Translations under genes and position numbers: made by a program | Assembly (NCBI GenBank): GCA_030268105.1 | Contig: BSDZ01000019.1 | Location: 722,001-786,000 of the forward strand | DNA: 64,000 nucleotides | Reading direction: 5' to 3' | Source of the DNA: Volvox africanus | Taxonomy: Eukaryota; Chlorophyta; Chlorophyceae; Chlamydomonadales; Volvocaceae | Shown: positions 46,552 to 56,601 of the stretch, piece after piece | Layout: each line of letters opens with the position of its first letter | How positions within the stretch are numbered: the first letter of the stretch is position 1 | The notes under the pieces: model-generated | The model's input: the letters and a program-made list of their open reading frames with translations, nothing else | Told to the model about the DNA's origin: nothing | Database searches by the model: none

Positions 46552-47375
46552 TGTTGTGCTACGGTTCATTTTCCGCCGACGCGTAGGTCGACGCGATCCT
46601 ATGAGGCGAAGTGCTTTTGTGATGAACGCATTGCATATGAATGAATCTGCATGATATAAATGTATTCGTGTACATTTATATATGCATTTGGCATGTTGTC
46701 ATTATCCATCGCGACATCGCATCATGGCAAATCCGCCTAGCATGCATGAAAGCCCGAAGCATGAAAGTGCGCATTATGCTCGTGCTACGAAACAATAAGT
46801 AATATTATCTGATATAATATTACTTCATTAAAGCACACGTTGAGAGCGCCGCACTTGTCGCGATGCATGCCCTGCAACCGGATATCGTTATCCGGACCCT
46901 TGCATCATGCGAATGCCGGAAAGGCTTATACGTTGTTATGCGCAGACATCGCCTATACGCAGTAGGGTTGTAACATCTAGGATCGGCCTCCTAATGTGAA
47001 TCGTACGGCACTGCGATGCTGCGAGTATAACAGATGCGAGGACGGCTAAGCTAAAGAAGACATCCGATACCGGAGAACACTCGTGTGTTCTAAATTACTA
47101 TTTCTATACACTATTCTACTTAGCCCGAGCTAAGCCTGAACTTCGCTAATCACCGCCGCGTGATGATTGCTTGCTTCCGGCGCTGACGGCGATTTCGTCC
47201 ATTGCATCATTCTGATCCATAAGACTGTAAGTTATATCTCTCTTCGTTTTGAAGTCTTCCGCTGTCTCTGTTTGCTCTCGCTTGCCTTGCTGTACTTGCA
47301 AGTGCTCGCGCATCGGTATCGAAAGTCTCCAGACGTGCAGATACTTATGGGCAAACGCGAACGAGAGGTACAACA
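46552..47375 (+). repeat. Gypsy-1 5' LTR (copy E)
   Basis: 824 bp, TGTTGTGCTACGG...GAGAGGTACAACA. Contains TATAAATG near 46656 (promoter candidate), the hairpin GTAATATTAT-CTGAT-ATAATATTAC near 46799 and CCGGATATCGTTATCCGG at 46878-46895. Confidence 0.95.
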
Positions 47376-47378
47376 ATT

Positions 47379-47393
47379 TGGTATCGAGACAGG
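47379..47393 (+). promoter_or_regulatory. Primer-binding site (copy E)
   Basis: TGGTATCGAGACAGG starts 3 nt after the LTR and is conserved in copies A, C, D and E. It begins with TGG as expected for pairing with a tRNA CCA end. It differs from the common initiator-Met site TGGTATCAGAGC; the tRNA was not identified. Confidence 0.7.
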
Positions 47394-47442
47394 TTCGTTG
47401 CCTAACTGTCTCTCTTTGTCTAATCGGAAGTAGGTTCTTTCT

Positions 47443-47876
47443 ATGGCAAGTTCCAGCGACGAACCACGAGGACCGCTAGATACTTTTGCCGAAGACCTAG
47501 GTCGCGCCGTTTTGGACGCCGCCGCTTCCGGTTTGTAATTGTTTAATTGCTTTTGTTTAGATTGCTGCACTTGTTGTGTAAGTGTACGCTCTGAGTCGCA
47601 GGTAATCTCAGTGCACCGGCATTGCTTGCCGCGGCGACTGAGACCGGCGTTCGTCCGGACCAGTTGGCGACTCTCATTGCCCAAACTACGGAGATCAGGA
47701 CTCAGCTGGGCAATTACTTGCTGAGTTTGCTGAATCTTCTCAAGAGTACTGTCGGTAGGCTCACCGAATCGCTTTGTACTCTTGCCTTTGCGATAGAAGT
47801 CGGCTTCTATTACGCAAACCTAGGGTATCGTTTCGTGCTCCATGTCCGCGGAACACGACGATACGCCGCACACTAG
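47443..47876 (+). CDS. Gypsy-1 ORF0 (copy E), spliced, 120 aa
   Basis: Exon 1 is 47443-47530 (88 nt), intron 47531-47601 (71 nt), exon 2 47602-47876 ending TAG. Product: MASSSDEPRGPLDTFAEDLG..., then ETGVRPDQLATLIAQTTEIR and NYLLSLLNLLKSTVG, with a basic C-terminus (HVRGTRRYAAH). Splice sites, exon lengths and frame are the same in copy C and in the distinct family gypsy-3. It overlaps the start of Gag by 35 nt in another frame. It could be an accessory protein or, by +1 frameshifting, an N-terminal extension of Gag; neither can be shown from sequence. Confidence 0.6.
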
Positions 47877-49077
47877 CCTAGCTAGCAAACCCGATTTCGT
47901 TGTAGCTGCTAGAGCGCCGGATAGAGGTCTTGAGACTGTTGGCGCGCGAGCCACTCAAGAGCCCCTTTTCCTTCAGACCCCTGCTCACTTAATTGTGCCG
48001 CATTCAGCAGTGAACACGAATATGGACAACACTGCTGGACCAAGGGTTCTGCCATTACCTCAAGCTCGAGGGCATGATGACATCCCTGAGGTGATGAGAT
48101 TGTCGATTCCCGTTCCTAGGCTCAATATTTCGCTGACCGACAAGACACCAGGGCATAGCATAGCCGATGCAACTCGTGCGTACGTGCGTGACGCTAAAAA
48201 GTACCTCCAAGCTGTTCATGGTGGTGATAATGACGGTATCAGGTGTCTCTTCGTTGGTAACACCCTCGAGGGCGCAGCGAAGGACTGGTATCGCAATTGG
48301 ACCAACGCCCGGGGCAGCTATACTTTTGACGAGTTGGTCGCCGCTTTGCTCGCACGATTCGCTACTGAGGTTCAAGCACGCGATGTGGAAGCTCGTAACG
48401 CTTTGGCAGCCGGTAGCTACCACATGCGTCGGGATGAAAATGTACCTGCGTACCAGTCACGCTTCGAAGCACTTGTGACTCCCATTGCTGACCTCACCGA
48501 ATCTGAGCGTGTCTTTTGGTTTAGGCGAGGCCTAACGAAACTTTTGGCTAAATGGTGCGCCACTGACTTGGTTGGAGCGCAGATCAAGTCGTATGACGCG
48601 TTGGTCGCTTTTGCTAAGGGCGCGGAGATACGACTTCTTGCCGGCGAGGAAGAAGTCAAGTCTGCCCCTCGTGCAAATGCCGTGCAAGTGCAGGATCCGC
48701 TTGGGGAAGCTGTAGCTCTCGATCAGGACCTCGGCGCGACCCGCCCCACGCCTACTGCCGCGACGCGACGCAGCAACGGGCAACGCAAGGCGCGCGGGGG
48801 CGCTAGCTCGGGTGTCCGTGGTACAGGAGGAGCAGGTCCGAGCTCGGACCCAGCTAGGAACAGGAAGCGTGGTGGTGCGCCGTCGTCGGCAGCCGCACAG
48901 CGTTCCGACCCCAACGCGAAGCGTACTCGTACGGACGACACATTTATGCCAAAATGGAATTGCAATCGTTCCGAATTCGAGCGTCGGAAAGTGGCCAATG
49001 TTTGTCTACGGTGTGCGGAGAATCATTCCACGAAGGATTGCCCTCTAATGCCGCCGTTTGTACCTCAGCCGAAATAG
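47842..49077 (+). CDS. Gypsy-1 Gag (copy E)
   Basis: 411 aa; builds the virus-like particle and binds element RNA. The N-terminal 80 residues are variable-looking. Residues about 85-240 match the retrotransposon gag core (IRCLFVGNTLEGAAKDWYRN, RDENVPAYQSRFEALVTPI). The linker is rich in Gly, Ser and Arg. The C-terminal zinc knuckle is CLRCAENHSTKDC, one residue shorter than the usual C-x2-C-x4-H-x4-C. Ends CCG-AAA-UAG, with pol following in the same frame. Confidence 0.93.
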   Translation: MSAEHDDTPHTSLASKPDFVVAARAPDRGLETVGARATQEPLFLQTPAHLIVPHSAVNTNMDNTAGPRVLPLPQARGHDDIPEVMRLSIPVPRLNISLTDKTPGHSIADATRAYVRDAKKYLQAVHGGDNDGIRCLFVGNTLEGAAKDWYRNWTNARGSYTFDELVAALLARFATEVQARDVEARNALAAGSYHMRRDENVPAYQSRFEALVTPIADLTESERVFWFRRGLTKLLAKWCATDLVGAQIKSYDALVAFAKGAEIRLLAGEEEVKSAPRANAVQVQDPLGEAVALDQDLGATRPTPTAATRRSNGQRKARGGASSGVRGTGGAGPSSDPARNRKRGGAPSSAAAQRSDPNAKRTRTDDTFMPKWNCNRSEFERRKVANVCLRCAENHSTKDCPLMPPFVPQPK

Positions 49078-49116
49078 GGGCTTGCCCAGGTTCCTGCGGA
49101 GGGGGCACCACCTGGG
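49075..49116 (+). promoter_or_regulatory. Putative UAG readthrough signal between gag and pol (copy E)
   Basis: UAG (49075-49077), spacer GGGCUUG, 6-bp stem CCCAGG (49085-49090) / CCUGGG (49111-49116) with a 20-nt loop UUCCUGCGGAGGGGGCACCA. There is no other stop until the end of pol. The arrangement resembles the gammaretroviral gag UAG-pol junction, where a structure begins about 8 nt downstream. Confidence 0.65.
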
Positions 49117-52100
49117 ATTTCTGAACTAACGCGTGGTCGGTGGTCATCCTTACGGCCAGCCGTTAAGGCATTGTTGCCTTGTGTACTTGGACACATCGAG
49201 CGAGTCATTGCGCGACGCATCACGCTTGACGGACGCACGGGACTTCTCTGCTTCGACCCGTTGTGTAATTTGTTTACACCTTGCCGTCCCCTGTCGTCTA
49301 TCGATCTGTCTAACCACGTGGTTTTGTTCATCCCCTCGTCTCTGTGCGAGATGTCGGAACAGTTGGCCGTTTACAGGAGATGTAGGCGTCAATATCCAGG
49401 CACGGCCGCATGTGTTTTACTCCCCGCTTTCTGTGGGCGCAAGGCAGAGGCATCGTTAAGGGGTATGCGGCATGTCCACCGGTTCGAGCCGGGCACCTTT
49501 TTGTTTAATGGTGTGGATCGGGAGGGTACGCTGGCTCCGTGGCCACACCTATCCTACTCGGTTGACGTTTGGTACGAAGCTCCTGATGGGGGTGCCGTTG
49601 GTTACGGACCCGCCTTAAGTGCACTGACGTTGTCTGCTGGGCAGTCGCTCGTAGATAACCGTGTCCCTGTGGTTCAGATCAGTTTGAATGGCCGTACTCT
49701 GAAGGCACTTGTTGACACCGGTGCCAGCGACGACTTCATCTCTGTCGCAGAGGTGAATGCGCTGGGGTTGTCCCCAGAGTCGTCTGATTGTCCACAGGTT
49801 ACCCTTGCTGACGGGGGTAAGCATCCCATCGTGGGCAGGATTACCCTTAGCCTATCGTTAGGCCCTTTGCGTGTTGTGACCCGGCCGTACGTGCTGCAGG
49901 GCTTAGCAGAGACTGCACAGTACATAATGGGGTCGTCGACATTACGGCAGTACCGCGCGCGCATCGACATGGAGACCGCAACCCTGCATATGTGCAAGGG
50001 TACTCTGTCGATTAAGGTACCTTTCCTGTCGTTCGAACATGTCACACCAAAGGAGGGCGAAACTGAGGCGGTGCCTATGGTTAATTTCGCTGTGACCGCA
50101 ATGGCCGCGCGAATCGAACCAGAGCTAGTCGGGCGTAAGGAGGCCGTCCGTTTGTTACGGAAGGGTGCCCACGGACTGCTTTTAAGGCCGCGGGTGAGCT
50201 GTTGTGTCACCACCGCGCAGATTTCTGTCGATCCTGAGGTTGAGGCCCTACTGTCGCAGTATGAGGACGTCTTTAAAGATATCCCTGGCCTACCACCTAT
50301 GCGTCCTGTTGATCACACGATCCCTCTCATGCCTGGAGCGCAGCCTACGGCCCGGCCAATGTACAGGTTGAGTCCATTGGAGCTGGACGAGGTGAAGCGC
50401 CAGGTGACGGATTTGCTCGCGAAGGGTATGATACGCCCCAGCACATCCCCGTATTCTGCACCGATTTTGTTTGTCGGTAAGAAGGATGGGACCTTGCGCA
50501 TGTGCATTGATTACCGGGGGTTAAATGCGAATACGGTGAAAAATCGCTACCCTTTGCCACGCGTTGACGACCTGTTGGATAAGCTGAAGGGCTCGGCTTA
50601 TTTTTCCTCAATTGACTTACAACAGGGCTACAATCAGATTCGCATCGCTGCCTCTGATATCCCGAAAACCGCTTTTCGGACGCCCTTCGGTCACTTTGAG
50701 TATACGGTCCTATCGTTTGGTTTGACTAATGCCCCTGCGACGTTTCAGGCGGTTATGGACCGAATGTTTAGGCCGTTTATCGACAGGTTCGTTGTTTGCT
50801 ACCTGGATGACATCTTGGTATATTCTAAAACGCGCGAGGAGCACTTGGAGCATCTTCGGCTCGTGCTCGACGTTATGAGGCGGGAGCAATTGTTTGCTAA
50901 ACGCGCCAAATGCTTTTGGGCGCAGCCTCAGGTGGAATATTTGGGCCACATTGTGTCGGCCACCGGTGTGAAGATGGACCCGCGGAAGGTCGCCGTGGTT
51001 CGCGATTGGCCCGCGCCTCAGAACCTCACGGAGCTGCGTAAGTTCCTTGGCTTGACCAATTATTTCCGGAAGTTCATTGAAAAATATTCCATCATTGCGG
51101 CCCCGCTTACTAACTTAACTCGCAAAGGCGTTTTCGTTTCGCTCGAGTCGTGGACGTCGCAATGCCAGCGGGCATTCGAAGAGCTCAAACGGATCGTTGC
51201 CGAAGATGTCACCCTTGCATTCCCTGATTACTCGTTGCCATTTCGTGTTGAGGTAGTGTCTGATGCCTCAATATTTGGAAGCGGCGCTGTATTGTTACAG
51301 GAAGGGCGACCGATCGCCTTCACGAGTAAGAAGTTTTCTGGTGCGGAGATTCGCTACACCACCGGGGAACAGGAGCTTCTGGCCGTGCTGCATGCTTTAA
51401 AGGAATGGCGCTGTTACCTCGAGGGACGCCCGTTTACTTTAAAGACTGACCATAAGCCCCTAACGTTTTTGCAAAGCGTCCCAACGTTGAACCGCCGTCA
51501 AGCTAGGTGGATGGAATATCTAGCTAGGTTCAACTGCACCTGGGAGTATATTTCTGGTAAATTGAATATTGCCGATGCTCTCAGTCGACATCCGTCGCTA
51601 CACGCTGCAATTTTGGCAGCGCCCGTCGTGCGGCCGCGTAGCGAGGAGGTTCCGATCGCGACAGACCTCGCGGAGCGGTTGAAGGTTGCCTACAACGCAG
51701 ACGCCTGGTTCGCGGACCCGGCTAATGTAGAAAACCTTCGCAAGCAGAATGGCCTTTGGCTACGGACGGAGGGTGCAGCTACGCAAATCGTCGTTCCGAA
51801 CGACGACGCGCTACGCTACGACATCCTTGCGCGGTTCCACGAGGACCCGTTAGCAGGACACCCTGGTAGCAAGCGATTGATCGACTTGGTGCAACGTTCC
51901 TTTTGGTGGCCTCGTTTGGCTAAGGATGCGGCGAACTTCGTCCAGACATGCAGTCTGTGCCAGCGCAATAAGGCTTTGTCCGGTAAGGGTCATGGGTTGT
52001 TGCAACCGTTGCCTGTCCCGGATGCGCCTTGGGAAAGTGTTTCCATGGACTTCGTAGTCGCGCTGCCCAAAACTGAGGGGGGATACGATGCGGTGTTCGT

Positions 52101-53139
52101 AATGGTCGATCGTCTGACTAAGATGGTTCACCTAGCACCATGCACATCATCCTGCACGGCTGAGCAAACCGCACGTTTGTTTTTCGATAATGTGGTTCGG
52201 TTACACGGGATTCCCAAAAATGTGATCTCGGACCGCGGTGGACAGTTCATGTCTAAGTTTTGGGAAGCGCTCTGCAAACTAGTTGGCATGCGCGTCAACC
52301 TGAGCACGGCGTATCACCCGCAGACTGATGGTCAAACCGAACGCACAAACCGCACGTTGGGTGATATGTTGCGCAATTATGCTGGTCGCACACCACTCGT
52401 TTGGGATACGTATTTGACTGCGGCAGAATTTGCGCTTAACAATGCTGTTAATCGCTCTACAGGCAAAAGTCCGTTCTTTCTTAACTACGGATTTCATCCC
52501 GCGCTACCCGTGTGGCGTGAGTTGGAAGTGAACGTGCCTGCTGCTAAACTTTTTGCCAAGTCTTTTATGTCCCGAATCACAGACGCGAAGTCGTGTTTGG
52601 ACGCGGCGCAGCAACGAACGACGGAATACTATAACAAATCCAAGCAGGATGTGACGTTTTCGGAGGGGCAACTCGTGTTGCTAAGCACCAAGAACTTGCG
52701 TTCCTTGGCCGACGGATCCCGAAAACTCTTACCCCGTTGGATTGGTCCGTATCCTGTCGTGCGCATGGTTGGGAATGTGGCTGTGGAGCTTGCATTGCCC
52801 ACTGATATGACCATTCACCCCACGTTTCACGTATCGCTTGTTCGTCCGTATCGTAGTACGGAACCCGTCCCTGAGCCTGCTAACGCCCCCGCAGCGATCG
52901 AACCAGTTCCCGAGACCTGGATTGCTGGTAAACAGAAGTTTTACGATGTGGAGCGGGTGTTAGATTATCGCGCGCGTCGTGTGGGCCGACACCGACGTAA
53001 GCGAACAGTACACGAGTACTTGGTTAAGTGGACAGGGTATACCGACGAACACAACTCATGGGAACCGGCACGCAACTTCTCACAGGACATGAAACCCCTG
53101 CTCGAAGAAGCCCGCAAACGTGCCACGCAAGCCCAATGA
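49078..53139 (+). CDS. Gypsy-1 Pol (copy E): protease, RT, RNase H, integrase, chromodomain
   Basis: 1,353 codons after the UAG, in phase with Gag. If readthrough does not occur, the first AUG-like start would be well downstream. Residues 1 to about 185 are unassigned ([20 protein letters not shown]...). Protease DTGA is at 213-216, followed by RT ([24 protein letters not shown] at 575-578) and RNase H ([28 protein letters not shown]). Integrase has an HHCC block (HEDPLAGH...CSLCQRNK) and D991-D1052-E1088, the D,D(35)E spacing. A chromodomain is at the C-terminus ([20 protein letters not shown] from 1311). Ends TGA at 53137. Confidence 0.95.
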   Translation, partial: GLAQVPAEGAPPGISELTRGRWSSLRPAVKALLPCVLGHIERVIARRITLDGRTGLLCFDPLCNLFTPCRPLSSIDLSNHVVLFIPSSLCEMSEQLAVYRRCRRQYPGTAACVLLPAFCGRKAEASLRGMRHVHRFEPGTFLFNGVDREGTLAPWPHLSYSVDVWYEAPDGGAVGYGPALSALTLSAGQSLVDNRVPVVQISLNGRTLKALVDTGASDDFISVAEVNALGLSPESSDCPQVTLADGGKHPIVGRITLSLSLGPLRVVTRPYVLQGLAETAQYIMGSSTLRQYRARIDMETATLHMCKGTLSIKVPFLSFEHVTPKEGETEAVPMVNFAVTAMAARIEPELVGRKEAVRLLRKGAHGLLLRPRVSCCVTTAQISVDPEVEALLSQYEDVFKDIPGLPPMRPVDHTIPLMPGAQPTARPMYRLSPLELDEVKRQVTDLLAKGMIRPSTSPYSAPILFVGKKDGTLRMCIDYRGLNANTVKNRYPLPRVDDLLDKLKGSAYFSSIDLQQGYNQIRIAASDIPKTAFRTPFGHFEYTVLSFGLTNAPATFQAVMDRMFRPFIDRFVVCYLDDILVYSKTREEHLEHLRLVLDVMRREQLFAKRAKCFWAQPQVEYLGHIVSATGVKMDPRKVAVVRDWPAPQNLTELRKFLGLTNYFRKFIEKYSIIAAPLTNLTRKGVFVSLESWTSQCQRAFEELKRIVAEDVTLAFPDYSLPFRVEVVSDASIFGSGAVLLQEGRPIAFTSKKFSGAEIRYTTGEQELLAVLHALKEWRCYLEGRPFTLKTDHKPLTFLQSVPTLNRRQARWMEYLARFNCTWEYISGKLNIADALSRHPSLHAAILAAPVVRPRSEEVPIATDLAERLKVAYNADAWFADPANVENLRKQNGLWLRTEGAATQIVVPNDDALRYDILARFHEDPLAGHPGSKRLIDLVQRSFWWPRLAKDAANFVQTCSLCQRNKALSGKGHGLLQPLPVPDAPWESVSMDFVVALPKTEGGYDAVFVMVDRLTKMVHLAPCTSSCTAEQTARLFFDNVVRLHGIPKNVISDRGGQFMSKFWEALCKLVGMRVNLSTAYHPQTDGQTERTNRTLGDMLRNYAGRTPLVWDTYLTAAEFALNNAVNRSTGKSPFFLNYGFHPALPVWRELEVNVPAAKLFAKSFMSRITDAKSCLDAAQQRTTEYYNKSKQDVTFSEGQLVLLSTKNLRSLADGSRKLLPRWIGPYPVVRMVGNVAVELALPTDMTIHPTFHVSLVRPYRSTEPVPEPANAPAAIEPVPETWIAGKQKFYDVERVLDYRARRVGRHRRKRTVHEYLVKWTGYTDEHNSWEPARNFSQDMKPLLEEARKRATQAQ

Positions 53140-53181
53140 CCCCTGCAGTCGATGCTGTATGATGCAGCGAGGACGCTGCAT

Positions 53182-53198
53182 ACGGGAGGGGGGATAAT
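53182..53198 (+). promoter_or_regulatory. Polypurine tract (copy E)
   Basis: ACGGGAGGGGGGATAAT directly before the 3' LTR; primer for plus-strand DNA synthesis. The same tract (GGGAGGGGGGATAGT) precedes the gypsy-2 LTRs. Confidence 0.85.
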
Positions 53199-54022
53199 TG
53201 TTGTGCTACGGTTCATTTTCCGCCGACGCGTAGGTCGACGTGATCCTATGAGGCGAAGTGCTTTTGTGATGAACGCATTGCATATGAATGAATCTGCATG
53301 ATATAAATGTATTCGTGTACATTTATATATGCATTTGGCATGTTGTCATTATCCATCGCGACATCGCATCATGGCAAATCCGCCTAGCATGCATGAAAGC
53401 CCGAAGCATGAAAGTGCGCATTATGCTCGTGCTACGAAACAATAAGTAATATTATCTGATATAATATTACTTCATTAAAGCACACGTTGAGAGCGCCGCA
53501 CTTGTCGCGATGCATGCCCTGCAACCGGATATCGTTATCCGGACCCTTGCATCATGCGAATGCCGGAAAGGCTTATACGTTGTTATGCGCAGACATCGCC
53601 TATACGCAGTAGGGTTGTCACATCTAGGATCGGCCTCCTAATGTGAATCGTACGGCACTGCGATGCTGCGAGTATAACAGATGCGAGGACGGCTAAGCTA
53701 AAGAAGACATCCGATACCGGAGAACACTCGTGTGTTCTAAATTACTATTTCTATACACTATTCTACTTAGCCCGAGCTAAGCCTGAACTTCGCTAATCAC
53801 CGCCGCGTGATGATTGCTTGCTTCCGGCGCTGACGGCGATTTCGTCCATGGCATCATTCTGATCCATAAGACTGTAAGTTATATCTCTCTTCGTTTTGAA
53901 GTCTTCCGCTGTCTCTGTTTGCTCTCGCTTGCCTTGCTGTACTTGCAAGTGCTCGCGCATCGGTATCGAAAGTCTCCAGACGTGCAGATACTTATGGGCA
54001 AACGCGAACGAGAGGTACAACA
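53199..54022 (+). repeat. Gypsy-1 3' LTR (copy E)
   Basis: 824 bp, nearly identical to the 5' LTR. Differences seen: GACGTGATCC vs GACGCGATCC, TTGTCACATC vs TTGTAACATC, CCATGGCATC vs CCATTGCATC. Confidence 0.95.
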
Positions 54023-54027
54023 TCCAT

Positions 54028-54918
54028 GTCGATGCGCGCGCGGTACTGTCGTAATGTCGCAGACCCCATTATGTACGGTGCAGTCTCTGCCAAGCCCTGC
54101 AGCACGTACGGCTGGGTCACTACACGCAAAGGGCCTAACGATAGGCTAAGGGTGATCCTGCCCACGATGGGATGCTTTACCCCGTCAGCAAGGGTAACCT
54201 GTGGACAATCAGACGATTCTGGGGTCGACCCCAGCGCATTCATCTCTGTGACAGAGATGAAGTCGTCGCTGGCACCGGTGTCAACAAGTGCCTTCAGGGT
54301 ACGGCCATTTAGACCGATCTGAATCACCGGGACACGGTTATCTACAAGCGACTGCCCAGCAGACAACGTCAGTGCACTTAGAGCGGGTCCGTAACCTACG
54401 GCACCCCCGTCAGGAGCTTCGTACCAAACGTCAACCGAGTAGGATGTCCCTGGCCACGGAGCCAGCATACCCTCCCGATCCACACCGTTAAACAAAACGG
54501 TGCCCGGCTCAAACTGGTGGACACACCGCATACCCCTTAACGATGCCTCTGCCTTGCGCCGACAGAAAGCAGGGAGTAATACACATGCGGCGGTGCCCGG
54601 ATATTGACGCCTACATCTCCTGTACACGGCCAACTGTTCCAACATCTCACGCAGAGATGAGGGGTTGAACAAAACCACGTGGTTTGACAGATCAATAGAC
54701 GACAGGGGACGGCGTGGTGTAAACAGATTACACAGCGGATCGAAGCAGAGAAGTCCCGTGCGTCCGTCAAGCGTGATGCGTCGCAAAATGACTCGCTCGA
54801 TGTGTCCAAGTACGCAAGGCAACAATGCCTTCATGGCTGGTCGTAAGGATGACCACCGACCACGTGTTAGTTCAGCAATCCCGGGTGGTGCCCCCTCCGC
54901 AGGAACCCGGGCAAACCC
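54028..54918 (-). pseudogene. Gypsy-1 Pol (copy D), N-terminal region and protease
   Basis: Minus strand from just after gag's UAG. It carries the same unassigned N-terminal region ([20 protein letters not shown]...) and protease ([20 protein letters not shown]), broken by copy E after RARIDM. The post-stop hairpin CCCGGG/CCCGGG lies at 54906-54911 / 54880-54885. Confidence 0.88.
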
Positions 54919-55820
54919 CTATTTCGGCTTAGGGACCAACGGCGGCAGCAACGGATGGCTCTCCGCGCACCGTAGGCAAACATTGGCCGCTTTCCGACGT
55001 TCGAACTCGGATCGATTGCAATTCCATTTTGGCATCAATGGGTCATCTGTGCGAGTCCGCTTTGCGTCGGGGATAGAGCGCTGTGCGGCTGCCGTCGACG
55101 GCACGCCCCCACGCTTCCTGTTCTTAGCTGGGTCCGAGCTCGGACCTGCTCCTCCTGACCCGCGGACACCCGAGCTAGCGCCCCCACACGCCTGGCGTTG
55201 CTGGTTGCTGCGTCGAGCCGTGGCAGTAGGCGCGGGACGGGTAGCTCCAAGTTCCTGGTCTAGAGCCACAGCTTCCCCAAGCGGATCCTGCACATGCACA
55301 GCATTTGCACGAGGGGTAGACCTGACTTCTTCCTCACCGGCAAGGAGTCGTACCTCTGTACCCCTAGCAAATGTGACCAAGGCATCGTACGACTTGAACG
55401 GCACCCCAGACAAGTCAGTAGCGCACCACTTAGCCAAAAGTTTCGTCAGGCCTCGCTTAAACCAGAAGACACGCTCATTCTCGGTGAGGTCAGCGATGGG
55501 GGTCACTAGTGCTTCGAAGCGCGACTGGTACGCAGGCACGTTTTCACCCGACGCATGTGATAGGTACCGGCCGCCAAAACCTTGCGAGCCTCCACATCAC
55601 ACGCTTGTACCTCAGTAGCGAACCGTGCAAGCAGAGCAGCAATCAACTCGTCAAAAGTATAGTCAATCCGGGCGGTGGTCCATTCGTGATACCAGTTCTT
55701 CGCTGAGCCCTCGAGGGTGTTGCCAACGAAAAGACACCTGATACCATCATTATCTCCACCATGAACAGCCTGGAGGTACTTTTTTGGCGTCACGCACGTA
55801 CGCACGAGTTGCATCGGCTA
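54919..55820 (-). pseudogene. Gypsy-1 Gag (copy D), frameshifted, zinc knuckle damaged
   Basis: The Gag core is split by short indels near 55540 and 55785. At the C-terminus CLRCAESHP is followed directly by LLPPLVPKPK, so the TKDC part of the knuckle, including its last Cys, is deleted. The stop context CCG-AAA-UAG-GGG is retained. Confidence 0.85.
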
Positions 55821-56149
55821 TGCTAGGTCCTGGTGTCTTTTCACCCAGCGAGATCGTAAGCCTAGGAACGGGAATTGTCAATCTCATCACCTCAGGAATG
55901 GCAGCGTGCCCTTGCATTTGAGGTGATGGTAGAACCCATGGACCAGCAGTGTTGTCCATATTCGTATTAACTGCTGAGTGCGGCACAATTAAGTGAGCAG
56001 GGGTCTGAAGGACAAGAGGCTCTTGAGTGGCTCACGTGCCAACAGTCTCAAGACCCCTATCCGGAGCTCTAGTAGCCACAACAAATTCGGGTTGGCTTGC
56101 TAAGCTAGTGAGCGGCGTATCGTCACGTTCCGTAGACATGGGACACGAA

Positions 56150-56534
56150 GCAATACCCTAGGCTTGCGTAAAAGAAGACGACATCGCAAGAGCAAGAGTA
56201 CAAAACGATTCGGTGGACCTACCGACAGTACTCTTGAGAAGATTCAGCAAACTCAGCAAGTACTTGCCCAGCTGAGTCCTGATCTCCGTAGTTTGGGTGA
56301 TAAGAGTCGCCAACTGGTCCGGACGAAAGCCGGTCTCAGTCGTTGCGGCAAGCAATGCCGGGGCGCTGAGATTACCTGCGACTCAGAGCGTACGCTTACA
56401 CAACAAGTGCTGCAATTTAGACAAAATCAATCAAACGATTACAAACCGGAAGCAGTGGCGTCCAATACGGCGCGGCCTAGGTCTTCGGCGAAAGTGTCTA
56501 GCGGTCCTCGTGGCTCGTCGCTGGTACTCACCAT
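56150..56534 (-). pseudogene. Gypsy-1 ORF0 (copy D)
   Basis: ATG at 56534 reading leftwards (MVSTSDEPRGPLDTFAEDLG), the same GTTTGT donor and GTCGCAG acceptor, and exon 2 conserved up to LLKSTVGRSTESFCTLALA, after which a deletion changes the frame. Confidence 0.6.
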
Positions 56535-56601
56535 AGAAAGAACCTACTTCCGATTTGACACAAAGAGACAGTTAGGCAACGAACCTGTCTCGATACCAAT
56601 T

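Larger units (their letters stand above)
46552..54022 (+). mobile_element. Gypsy-1 copy E: complete chromodomain-containing Ty3/gypsy retrotransposon, 7,471 bp
   Basis: Two 824-bp LTRs, differing at about three positions by eye, enclose primer site, ORF0, Gag, UAG hairpin, an uninterrupted pol and a polypurine tract. Perfect target duplication TCCAT. All catalytic motifs are intact, so this copy is young and possibly still mobile. The C-terminal chromodomain places it among chromovirus-like elements. Confidence 0.95.

Noticed and set aside
47379..47393. tRNA gene near the primer-binding sites
   Set aside because: Only the 3'-end complement is present; no cloverleaf or internal promoter boxes were seen here or elsewhere in the window.
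49075..49077. UAG reassigned to an amino acid in the nuclear code
   Set aside because: Other frames here (ORF0, the CACTA gene) end in UAG, and volvocine nuclear genes are known to use the standard code; a local readthrough signal is a simpler reading.
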